64,000 nucleotides of DNA from Enterococcus sulfureus ATCC 49903 (lineage in GTDB: Bacteria > Bacillota > Bacilli > Lactobacillales > Enterococcaceae). The translations under genes were made by a program, and so were the position numbers. The notes beneath the pieces were generated by a model that made no database searches, was not told where the DNA came from, and was given only the letters and a program-made list of their open reading frames with translations. Positions 46,235 through 53,409 of the stretch are shown in pieces; the stretch's first letter is position 1; the number at the start of each line of letters is the position of its first letter. The stretch is taken from the NCBI RefSeq assembly GCF_000407605.1, contig NZ_ASWO01000001.1:62001-126000 (forward strand), read 5' to 3'.

Positions 46235-46954
46235 TTACGCGTCCACACTACTCATCGAATAGCCTCTTACGTCGAAACGATTACGGCTTTTTGAATATTC
46301 TAGTGGTCGACCATCTTTTAAATAAACGACTTGTTCTACTTCTAAAACTGGATCTTCCACTGCACAAGACAAATACTCTTGATCATACGTATCCGAACGA
46401 TCCGCTTGGATACTGCGATATGCTCCACCAAATTGCAGACCAAGTTCTCCTTTTACGTAATCGTAAATCGAATGCAGTAAAATTTCTGTAGTTAATCCAG
46501 GTACGAGATCGCATGGCATATACGTATGTTCAATCAAATACGGTACCCCTTCTAAAATCCGTAACCGAATCAATTTATAAACAGGTTGCTGTGCTTGGAT
46601 CATCAGGCGTTGCTGAACTTCCGCACTTGGAAACATGACTTCAAAACAAATCACTTTACTGGTTAAAGTTTTATGTTTTGCTGCCATCTGCTTACTTAAC
46701 CCATCATATTCACCAACTGGAGAGGTATCTTTGTTCCAGAACGATCGATTCAAAACTTTCGTTCCAGCTCCTCGTCTAGCATACACACGCCCTTCCATCA
46801 TTAGAAGATCAATTGCTTTTTTTATTGTCATACGACTTGCATCAAATTCTGTTACCAACTCTGTTTGGTTTGGTAGCAACGTATCTTCGGCATAGACTCC
46901 TGAATCGATACGCTCTCTTAAGATATTGGCGATTTCTTCATATTTGGGTTTCAA
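46235..46954 (-). CDS. GntR/HutC family transcriptional regulator (UTRA domain)
   Basis: A 239-residue regulator. Winged helix at ~1-70 (KPKYEEIANILRERIDSGVY, FDASRMTIKKAIDLLMMEG) and a UTRA ligand-binding domain (~90-235, YKLIRLRILEGVPYLIEHTYMP). The start is a TTG at 46954, set by AAGGAGGTGG; the frame runs open to 47002 but has no other ribosome site. UTRA proteins of this type often sense phosphosugars. A beta-glucoside gene pair about 2.5 kb away carries a similar TGTCTA element over its promoter, so that is one possible target. Its own promoter bears the palindrome ATTGT-TAG-ACAAT. Confidence 0.9.
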   Translation of the reverse strand: MKPKYEEIANILRERIDSGVYAEDTLLPNQTELVTEFDASRMTIKKAIDLLMMEGRVYARRGAGTKVLNRSFWNKDTSPVGEYDGLSKQMAAKHKTLTSKVICFEVMFPSAEVQQRLMIQAQQPVYKLIRLRILEGVPYLIEHTYMPCDLVPGLTTEILLHSIYDYVKGELGLQFGGAYRSIQADRSDTYDQEYLSCAVEDPVLEVEQVVYLKDGRPLEYSKSRNRFDVRGYSMSSVDA

Positions 46955-46973
46955 AAAAACCACCTCCTTTACC

Positions 46974-47003
46974 ATTTTACTCGATATCAAATTGTTAGAC
47001 AAT
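46974..47003 (-). promoter_or_regulatory. Promoter and probable autoregulatory operator of the GntR gene
   Basis: On minus, TTGTCT (46997-47002), 17-bp spacer, TAAAAT (46974-46979). The palindrome ATTGT-TAG-ACAAT as read on plus (46991-47003) covers the -35. The start site would be only a few bases before the AAGGAGG ribosome site, so the leader is very short. Confidence 0.6.
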
Positions 47004-47031
47004 TTTTACCTAGCTTAATTTTCAAATCGTC

Positions 47032-47060
47032 TTGACAGTTGCGGGACTATCTACTAGGCT
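47032..47060 (+). promoter_or_regulatory. Candidate promoter of the ABC transporter operon
   Basis: A perfect TTGACA (47032-47037), a 17-bp spacer and a poor TAGGCT (47055-47060). It is divergent from the GntR promoter, with about 30 bp between the GntR palindrome and this -35. Confidence 0.5.
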
Positions 47061-47102
47061 TAAAGGGAATTAGGAGTAAAAATACGAATAAAAGGAGTCT
47101 CT

Positions 47103-47999
47103 ATGTTAGAAGTACATGAGTTGGTAAAAACATTTGGAACACTTACAGCAGTTGATCGCCTTTCGTTACAGATTCAAGATGGTCAGATCTTAGGATTGAT
47201 TGGGCAAAATGGAGCCGGAAAAACAACTACGTTTCGCTTGATTCTCGACTTTTTAAATCAGGATAGTGGGACTGTAAAATGGAATGGCCACGAATTGACC
47301 GACAAAGACTATAATACTATCGGCTATCTTCCTGAAGAACGTGGGTTATATCCCAAATTATCGATCCAAGATCAATTACTCTACTTTGCTGCATTACGAG
47401 GAAAATCAAAAAAAGAGATCGAACCTAAGATCGATGCTTGGATGGAAAAATTTCAAGTCAAAGGCAAGAAAACAGACAAAGTTAAATCGCTTTCTAAAGG
47501 GAATCAACAAAAAGTACAACTGATCGCTACATTGATCCATGAACCAAAATTAGTGATTTTAGACGAACCATTTAGTGGACTTGATCCTGTCAATGCTGAA
47601 TTGTTGAAAAATGGAATCCTCGAACTAAAAGAACAAGGTTCTTGTGTGATCTTTTCAAGCCATAACATGGAAAACGTCGAACAGATTTGCGATCACTTGA
47701 TCATGCTACGAAATGGCCAAACTGTTTTAAATGGTAGTGTACAGGAAATTCGTGAATCTTTTGGTCGTACAAAGCTATTTTTAGAAGCGCCTGTTACACG
47801 TACTGAATTAGAAACAATCCCAGGTCTACATATCGTAAAAGAAGACAATCATCGTTTTGAACTTACGCTCGATCATCCAGAAATTGGAAAAGAAGTCTTT
47901 GCTTTGGCAACCAAACAAGGCTACATTCCAATGTTCAATCAGCAACCTCCGACTTTAGAAGAAATTTTCAAACGAAAAGCAGGTGAACAACATGAATAA
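47103..47999 (+). CDS. ABC transporter ATP-binding protein (NatA/YhaQ type)
   Basis: A 298-residue nucleotide-binding subunit: Walker A GLIGQNGAGKTTTF (~36-49), signature SLSKGNQQKVQLIATLIHEP, Walker B LVILDEPFSGLDPVNAEL and switch SSHNMENVEQIC. The ~80-residue C-terminal extension ending in PTLEEIFKRKAGEQHE is typical of the DrrA/NatA/YhaQ group of exporters. It overlaps the permease gene by 8 nt. Likely an exporter of a toxic compound, Na+ or a lipid-like substrate; the substrate cannot be read from the sequence. Confidence 0.92.
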   Translation: MLEVHELVKTFGTLTAVDRLSLQIQDGQILGLIGQNGAGKTTTFRLILDFLNQDSGTVKWNGHELTDKDYNTIGYLPEERGLYPKLSIQDQLLYFAALRGKSKKEIEPKIDAWMEKFQVKGKKTDKVKSLSKGNQQKVQLIATLIHEPKLVILDEPFSGLDPVNAELLKNGILELKEQGSCVIFSSHNMENVEQICDHLIMLRNGQTVLNGSVQEIRESFGRTKLFLEAPVTRTELETIPGLHIVKEDNHRFELTLDHPEIGKEVFALATKQGYIPMFNQQPPTLEEIFKRKAGEQHE

Positions 48000-49251
48000 A
48001 TTTTGGATCATTGCCTTAGATGTGTATAAAAAGAACGTCCGCTCGATCTCCTTTTTGATTATGTTACTCGCACCTTTTCTATTGATGGGAATCATCTATT
48101 TAGCCGGCTCACTTGCATCAAACTTTTCTAGTGATACAACGATTGGAATCGTCACCTCTGATCATACGGTGAGTCAAGCTTTGACAAAAAGCAAAGTAGC
48201 AGATCTCTCATTTAAGTCCTATGACTCTCAAAAAGCGGCACAAGACGCATTGAAAAACGAAAAAATTGATGGCTTTATGGAGCTAGATACCACCGATAAT
48301 ACCGTAGTCGCTACATTATATAATACGTCTTCGATTGGAAGCACAACAGAATTAGGTCTTCAACAGATGCTCTCTCAAATTCAAAGTACACTTCGAGCGC
48401 AATCGCTTGATATTTCTACTGAAGCGGCAGCTTCTTTATCTCAACCAGCTACTTTTTCAAAAACAAAAGTGTCCTTTAACGATCAAGGGAAAATGATTCA
48501 AGGCGAGGACAATTCTGCTGTTCAGTTGATATTAGTGATTGGGATCACCATTGTTCTATTTATTTTCATTACCAGCTATTCTTCCATTATTGCACAAGAA
48601 ATCGCGTCAGAAAAAGGAACACGAATTATGGAAGTCATTTTATCTAGTACAAAAGCAAAAACCCATTTTTATGGAAAACTCACCGGTGTTATCCTTGTTG
48701 CACTAACACAAATCGTGGTCTATGTCGCAGCTTTTTCAATTGGATATACCCAATTGAAAAAATTAGATTTCGTGAAGTCTCTTTTAGAAAACTTTACCCT
48801 AGATAAATTATTTGGACCTGCTCTTTGGTTTACACTACTCTTCTTTATCTTTGGGATTTTGGTTTACGCGGTACTTGCAGCTTTATGTGGATCTTTAGTT
48901 TCCAAACCAGAAGATACTGCCAAAGCTGTTCAACCCATTTTATATATTGGGATGATTGGATATATTATCGGATTTACTTTTGGGACGAATGATCCACAAA
49001 ATATTGTAATCAAAGTGACCTCTTTTATTCCTTTGATTTCTTCTTATGTGATGCCGATTCGATTGGCAACAAATACTGCTAGCCTAGCTCAAGCTAGTAT
49101 CTCATTTTTATTATTAGTCTTATTTGGTATTGGTTTGACCTTATTTTCAGCAAATCTCTACAAATCAAATGTATTAGTATATAGTGAAAAAGGAATGTTT
49201 CAGTCATTAAAAGAATCTTTAACCATTTTAGCTAACGAAAAACGAAAATAA
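47992..49251 (+). CDS. ABC-2 type transporter permease (NatB/YhaP type)
   Basis: A 419-residue permease: one N-terminal helix (SISFLIMLLAPFLLMGIIYLA), a large extracellular domain (~45-170), then five to six helices, with SEKGTRIMEVILSSTKAKTHF, the conserved coupling element of YhaP/NatB proteins. I use the ATG at 47992, with AGGTGA 5 nt upstream, instead of the GTG at 47983. Together with the preceding ATPase it forms a two-gene exporter. A strong terminator follows at once. Confidence 0.9.
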   Translation: MNKFWIIALDVYKKNVRSISFLIMLLAPFLLMGIIYLAGSLASNFSSDTTIGIVTSDHTVSQALTKSKVADLSFKSYDSQKAAQDALKNEKIDGFMELDTTDNTVVATLYNTSSIGSTTELGLQQMLSQIQSTLRAQSLDISTEAAASLSQPATFSKTKVSFNDQGKMIQGEDNSAVQLILVIGITIVLFIFITSYSSIIAQEIASEKGTRIMEVILSSTKAKTHFYGKLTGVILVALTQIVVYVAAFSIGYTQLKKLDFVKSLLENFTLDKLFGPALWFTLLFFIFGILVYAVLAALCGSLVSKPEDTAKAVQPILYIGMIGYIIGFTFGTNDPQNIVIKVTSFIPLISSYVMPIRLATNTASLAQASISFLLLVLFGIGLTLFSANLYKSNVLVYSEKGMFQSLKESLTILANEKRK

Positions 49252-49294
49252 AATAAGGGTGTGTGACCGAAATTGGTCACACGCCCTTATTTTA
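49250..49294. terminator. Bidirectional terminator between ABC permease and EIIC genes
   Basis: AAATAAGGGTGTGTGACC / GGTCACACGCCCTTATTT form an 18-bp stem (one G-U) around a 6-nt loop, with T-tracts on both strands. The convergent genes stop on each side. Confidence 0.95.
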
Positions 49295-50563
49295 TTAAAT
49301 CATACTGTCTTTTTCTTTATCTAACACCCGCAAGAACGGATACCAGATAAAGCCTACGATTACCATGTCCACCAATTGCAACAAACCACCTAAAACAGAA
49401 TTTGTTGCAAGCATTCCACTAAAGAAGATCGGCACGGTCCAAGGTACGGAAACGCCGGTTGGTGCGGGAACGATCCCTGCTGCCATAACTAAATAATTCA
49501 ATGTCGTCACCAAAATCGGTGCAATGACCCACGGAATCAAAATCGTCGCATTCAATACGATTGGCAATCCAAAAATAGCAGGCTCATTAACGTTGAAGAT
49601 TCCTGGAGCCAAGCTTAGTCGTCCAATATCTTTATATTGTTTTTTCTTCATCACAAATGCCATAATCAAAACAACCGCCAACGTCATCCCTGAACCACCT
49701 AATCCAACTGTGAATGTTTCCATAAATGGTTTTGTAATAATATGCGGAAGTGTTTCACCCGCTTTATAAGCTTCTAAATTATCTAACATTAAAGTATTCC
49801 AAATTGGATCCATCACAGAATTGACAATAATTTGACCGTGTAATCCAAAGAACCATAAAAATTGGACAAAGAATAATGCAAGAAGTGTCGCTGGTAAACT
49901 ACTACCTAAACCAACTAGAGGTTTTTGAATAATTTCATACACGACATCATGTAAGTTTGTATTTAAGACACCGGTTACAAATGCATTGATCAATAAAAAG
50001 ATCGTTAAGGTCAATACAGCCGGAATCAATGCAGCAAAAGATTTTGATACTGCCGGTGGTACGCCATCAGGCATTTTGATTTGCCATCCTTTTTTAGTGA
50101 TCCGACAATAGATCTCAGCGGCTAAAAAGGCAGCGATCATTCCGATGAACATTCCTTTTGCACCCAAACGATCGAGTGACAATACACCGGTTACTTCTAC
50201 TCCATCAGCAGTCGTCATCATAAATGGTGTTAACAATAAGAAACTGGCAAACGAGACGGCTCCACCAAAGATTCCTTCCACATCATAAGATTTTGATAAA
50301 TAATAGCCTATCCCAAATGTAACAAAAACAGACATAATACTCATTGTCGCATTTTGACCATTCCCAAACAAATTCCCTAGCGTTCCTTTTGTTGCATCAC
50401 TAAAGAACGGGAGATTATTTAATACAACAACAATCGATCCAAACATAGTTAAGGGAAATGACAGCATGAAAGCATCGCGCAATACAGATAAATAACGGTT
50501 TTGACCTAATTTATTTGCAAAAGGTAAAATCTTTTCAGATAATCGATCCATAAAATTATTCAC
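49295..50563 (-). CDS. PTS cellobiose/beta-glucoside-type EIIC
   Basis: A 422-residue permease of the Lac/Cel PTS family with ten or so hydrophobic segments: NNFMDRLSEKILPFANKLGQ, LSVLRDAFMLSFPLTMFGSI, VPPAVSKSFAALIPA (substrate region), FGLHGQIIVNSVMDPIW, PGIFNVNEPAIFGLPIVLN (conserved ExP glutamate) and PWTVPIFFSGMLAT. No EIIA or EIIB gene is nearby, so it must borrow those from another operon. GTG at 50563 fits relatives beginning MNNFMD; GTG at 50572 has the ribosome site too close. It follows the GH1 gene by 12-21 nt. Confidence 0.9.
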   Translation of the reverse strand: MNNFMDRLSEKILPFANKLGQNRYLSVLRDAFMLSFPLTMFGSIVVVLNNLPFFSDATKGTLGNLFGNGQNATMSIMSVFVTFGIGYYLSKSYDVEGIFGGAVSFASFLLLTPFMMTTADGVEVTGVLSLDRLGAKGMFIGMIAAFLAAEIYCRITKKGWQIKMPDGVPPAVSKSFAALIPAVLTLTIFLLINAFVTGVLNTNLHDVVYEIIQKPLVGLGSSLPATLLALFFVQFLWFFGLHGQIIVNSVMDPIWNTLMLDNLEAYKAGETLPHIITKPFMETFTVGLGGSGMTLAVVLIMAFVMKKKQYKDIGRLSLAPGIFNVNEPAIFGLPIVLNATILIPWVIAPILVTTLNYLVMAAGIVPAPTGVSVPWTVPIFFSGMLATNSVLGGLLQLVDMVIVGFIWYPFLRVLDKEKDSMI

Positions 50564-50584
50564 TATTTTCACATTCCTTATCGT

Positions 50585-52006
50585 TTAAAATTTGGTAGAA
50601 AAAGTTACATCCGATTGAGGCAAGCAGTTGTCTTTTGCGACTTGTTTAAACCAATAGCCAGAGCGTTTGATTGTTTTTATTTGTGTATGGATATTATTTG
50701 AAATCAATCCATAGCGATTTTTATAGGCGTTACTCCAAGACCAGCAGTCAATTGGCGTCCATAAATGATAGCCAAAGCAATTTGCACCTTCTTCGATCGC
50801 CTGATGAAGATAAGTCAAATGTTCCGTCATAAAGTCGATTCGATAACGATCGTTGACTACACCAGTTTCATCTTGATAGCGTTCTTCATTTGAAATCCCC
50901 ATACCATTCTCAGAGACAAACCAAGCAATATTGCCATAGTGTTCTTTGATGGAAAGCGCAATATCATAAATTGCTTTTGGATAGATTTCCCATCCACGGT
51001 CGAGATTCATTCGTCTTCCTGGAAGTTCGTATTCATCGTAATAACGATCAGGAACCCATTCACCAACACTATTTGGCGAAATATCAGGCGCCTTTACACG
51101 ATGAGGATGGTAATAGTTCACGCCTAAATAATCGATTGTATATTGTTTAATAATCGCTAATTCTTCTTTTGTACTTTCCCACAACACTTGATTTTCTTTC
51201 AATAACTCAACTAATTCTTCAGGAAATTCTCCTTTAATCGCAGGATCTAAAAACAAACGGTTGGTAAATAATTCTGCGATATGTGCTGCTTGTTGATCTT
51301 CAGCAGAATTTGTTGCTGGATAAGTTGGGGTTAAATTTAAAATAATACCGATTCGGCTATCACCAGATGTAGTCATTTCTTTAAATAATTGAATCACTTT
51401 CGCTGAAGCCAAATTCAAATTATACGCGACTTGCATCGCTTTTTTTCCATCAACTAGTTTGGGATAATGAAATTGATGAAGATATCCTCCTTCAACCACG
51501 ACGATAGGCTCATTATGTGTAAACCAGTCCTTTACCCGATCGCCAAACAATTCAAAACAGCGTTTAGCAAATAATACAAATAATTCCACGACTTTTTTCG
51601 ATTCCCACCCACCATATTTATGGTAAAGTTCAACAGGAATATCAAAATGATGCAAGTTCATGACAGGACGAATACCTTTTTGGATCATGGTATCAATCAC
51701 TTCATTGTAAAAACGTACCGCATCCTGATTCACACTTCCTGTTTCAAAATCATCGATTAAACGCGACCATTGAATCGACGTGCGAAGACTATTAAATGAC
51801 AACTCTTCCATCATCGATAAATCGCTTTCAAAACTATTGTAAAAATTAGACGCTACATCTGGTCCGATTTGATCATAAAATTCTTCTGGTGACTGCTCGA
51901 ACCAATAATCAAATACATTAGCATGTTGTTTATTAAAACGACCTTCACTTTGTGGACCCGATGTTGCAGCGCCCCACCAAAAATTCTCTGGAAATTTTTT
52001 CACCAT
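50585..52006 (-). CDS. GH1 6-phospho-beta-glucosidase
   Basis: A 473-residue glycoside hydrolase family 1 enzyme: N-terminal FPENFWWGAATSGPQSEGRF, acid/base glutamate in DWFTHNEPIVVVEGGYL, nucleophile glutamate in WFVSENGMGISNEERY, and the late GYHLWTPIDCWSWSNAYKNRYGLI. GH1 members paired with a Lac/Cel EIIC normally hydrolyse phosphorylated beta-glucosides after uptake. The aglycone (cellobiose, salicin, arbutin) is undetermined. It is the first gene of a two-gene operon with a near-consensus promoter overlapped by a TGTCTATAC element. Confidence 0.93.
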   Translation of the reverse strand: MVKKFPENFWWGAATSGPQSEGRFNKQHANVFDYWFEQSPEEFYDQIGPDVASNFYNSFESDLSMMEELSFNSLRTSIQWSRLIDDFETGSVNQDAVRFYNEVIDTMIQKGIRPVMNLHHFDIPVELYHKYGGWESKKVVELFVLFAKRCFELFGDRVKDWFTHNEPIVVVEGGYLHQFHYPKLVDGKKAMQVAYNLNLASAKVIQLFKEMTTSGDSRIGIILNLTPTYPATNSAEDQQAAHIAELFTNRLFLDPAIKGEFPEELVELLKENQVLWESTKEELAIIKQYTIDYLGVNYYHPHRVKAPDISPNSVGEWVPDRYYDEYELPGRRMNLDRGWEIYPKAIYDIALSIKEHYGNIAWFVSENGMGISNEERYQDETGVVNDRYRIDFMTEHLTYLHQAIEEGANCFGYHLWTPIDCWSWSNAYKNRYGLISNNIHTQIKTIKRSGYWFKQVAKDNCLPQSDVTFSTKF

Positions 52007-52039
52007 TTTTTCTCCCTACTTCCTCTTTAATTCCCCCTT

Positions 52040-52071
52040 ATTATATATTCATTATTTTTAAATGTCTATAC
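52040..52071 (-). promoter_or_regulatory. Promoter and candidate GntR-type operator of the beta-glucoside operon
   Basis: On minus, TAGACA (52063-52068, five of six), a 17-bp spacer and a perfect TATAAT (52040-52045). The -35 lies within TGTCTATAC as read on plus (52063-52071), which resembles HutC/GntR operators and the TTGTCT half of the palindrome in front of the GntR gene at 46.9 kb. Confidence 0.7.
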
Positions 52072-52088
52072 TTTTAATTAAAAAGTTT

Positions 52089-52535
52089 TTATATTTCTAA
52101 TTTTAACACGACTTGATCGTATAGACGTAAGCCATTTTCAAAAATCGGAGCGTCATAATGCGTGATAAAATAATCCGATACAATCGCATCCATTCTAAAG
52201 CCCATTTTTTGGTAAAGGTACAATTGTTTTAAACTGGTACTTCCAGTTTTAATAACTAAGACTGTCACCTTTTGTTTTTTCGCATATTCAATCATATGCG
52301 CTAACAAACGTGTTGCGATATGGCGATTTTCAGCTCGTTCTAAAACTGCTAAATGTGTGATTTCAATTGTTTCTTGCTGTCTGATAAATAATAATGCACC
52401 TAGAAGTGTTTGTTTTTCGATATAGCAGAATACTTTTCCATTTTCTAATGCTTCTTTAATTGCTTTTTGACTTGGATCCGCTAAACTGAATAGCGCTAAT
52501 AATTCATTCGATCGTTCTTCACATAATTGAATCAT
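52089..52535 (-). CDS. GNAT family N-acetyltransferase
   Basis: A 148-residue acetyltransferase with the usual beta-strand/acetyl-CoA loop arrangement: IEITHLAVLERAENRHIATRLLAHMIEYA (motif A, with a weakly conserved loop RxxxIA) and LYLYQKMGFRM (motif B). N-terminal ICEERS-type helix MIQLCEERSNELLALFSLA. The substrate is unknown. It is preceded by a terminator of the glycogen operon and an AGGAGGA site, and may have its own promoter there. Confidence 0.82.
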   Translation of the reverse strand: MIQLCEERSNELLALFSLADPSQKAIKEALENGKVFCYIEKQTLLGALLFIRQQETIEITHLAVLERAENRHIATRLLAHMIEYAKKQKVTVLVIKTGSTSLKQLYLYQKMGFRMDAIVSDYFITHYDAPIFENGLRLYDQVVLKLEI

Positions 52536-52546
52536 ACTGTCCTCCT

Positions 52547-52586
52547 AAAAAAACCTCAGTCACAAAAATACATTGTGGCTGAGGTC
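52547..52586 (-). terminator. Terminator of the glycogen-vanY operon
   Basis: On minus, ACCTCAGCCACAA pairs with TTGTGACTGAGGT (one mismatch) around a 7-nt loop, followed by seven T. It lies 4 nt past the carboxypeptidase stop. Confidence 0.92.
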
Positions 52587-52590
52587 ATTA

Positions 52591-53409
52591 TTATTGTTTT
52601 TGTTTTGCTACTTTCACTTGTTCTAAAAATTCTTCTAATGTCCATCCATGAGCGGTCATATATTGAGCATATTCCTTCCCAACATAACGCAAGTGCCAAG
52701 GTTCGTAATCAATTTTCGTAATTGCTTCTTTTCCTTCTGGATACCGAATAATAAAACCATACTCCGGTGCGTGTGAAGCTAACCATTTTCCGCCCTTAGT
52801 CTGACCATAATCAGAATGCAAGACTTCTGAAGGATAGGAGTTGTACCAATCTAAATCTACAATGTCCATCGCTAGCCCTGTATGATGCTCACTATGTCCA
52901 GGCTCTGTCATTGTCTTTTTAGCATCAGCCAACGCTTCTTCTTCGGTCATTCCATTGGCGATCCGTTGTTGTACACCAGCATTCAACACCTGTTGTTGAT
53001 AGTCTACTGAACGATACGCTGAGATGATGACTAAAGGAAATTGCGCTTGTTGTGCTGCTTGTTCCAGTTGTTCATAATCTGATACAATCTGTTTGTTGAC
53101 CAAGTAATTGCCGACTGTCGCTAAATCAGTTGTTTCATTGACTTCGGCTTTCAACACATGATCTGGACCAACTAAAGGCAAACGCCAATCATCAAGCGAT
53201 ACACTTGCTAAAAAACGCTCTTCTGGTGTTAAGTTGACTTCTTTTTTTGACATATTAGCCTTCTTTTCAGCCTGAACAACATTAGATTCTTTTGTTGGAT
53301 GGACTAAAGAAATCCCTAATGCAATACCGCCGATAAGCGTGAGACTCGCAATACCGATCCCAATCTTTTTTTTATGCTTTGTGTTCTGCTTGTTCTTGTT
53401 TTCGTCCAT
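52591..53409 (-). CDS. VanY/DacB-type D-alanyl-D-alanine carboxypeptidase (M15B)
   Basis: A 272-residue zinc carboxypeptidase anchored by an N-terminal helix (IGIGIASLTLIGGIALGISL, ~17-36). The catalytic domain has LVIISAYRSVDYQQQVLNAG, the zinc motif SEHHTGLAMDIVDLDW (His and Asp ligands) and the final ligand in YEPWHLRYVGKEYA. It trims terminal D-Ala from peptidoglycan stem peptides outside the cell. Housekeeping DdcY/DacB-like enzymes look the same as VanY, and no vanHAX genes are here, so vancomycin resistance is not implied. The start at 53409 (GAGG upstream) lies 38 nt inside the GH13 gene, so translation is probably coupled to the end of the glycogen operon. Confidence 0.92.
   Translation of the reverse strand: MDENKNKQNTKHKKKIGIGIASLTLIGGIALGISLVHPTKESNVVQAEKKANMSKKEVNLTPEERFLASVSLDDWRLPLVGPDHVLKAEVNETTDLATVGNYLVNKQIVSDYEQLEQAAQQAQFPLVIISAYRSVDYQQQVLNAGVQQRIANGMTEEEALADAKKTMTEPGHSEHHTGLAMDIVDLDWYNSYPSEVLHSDYGQTKGGKWLASHAPEYGFIIRYPEGKEAITKIDYEPWHLRYVGKEYAQYMTAHGWTLEEFLEQVKVAKQKQ

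Noticed and set aside
52591-53409. VanY as part of a vancomycin resistance cluster
   Set aside because: No vanR/S, vanH, ligase or vanX genes are nearby; the gene is linked to glycogen metabolism and looks like a housekeeping carboxypeptidase.
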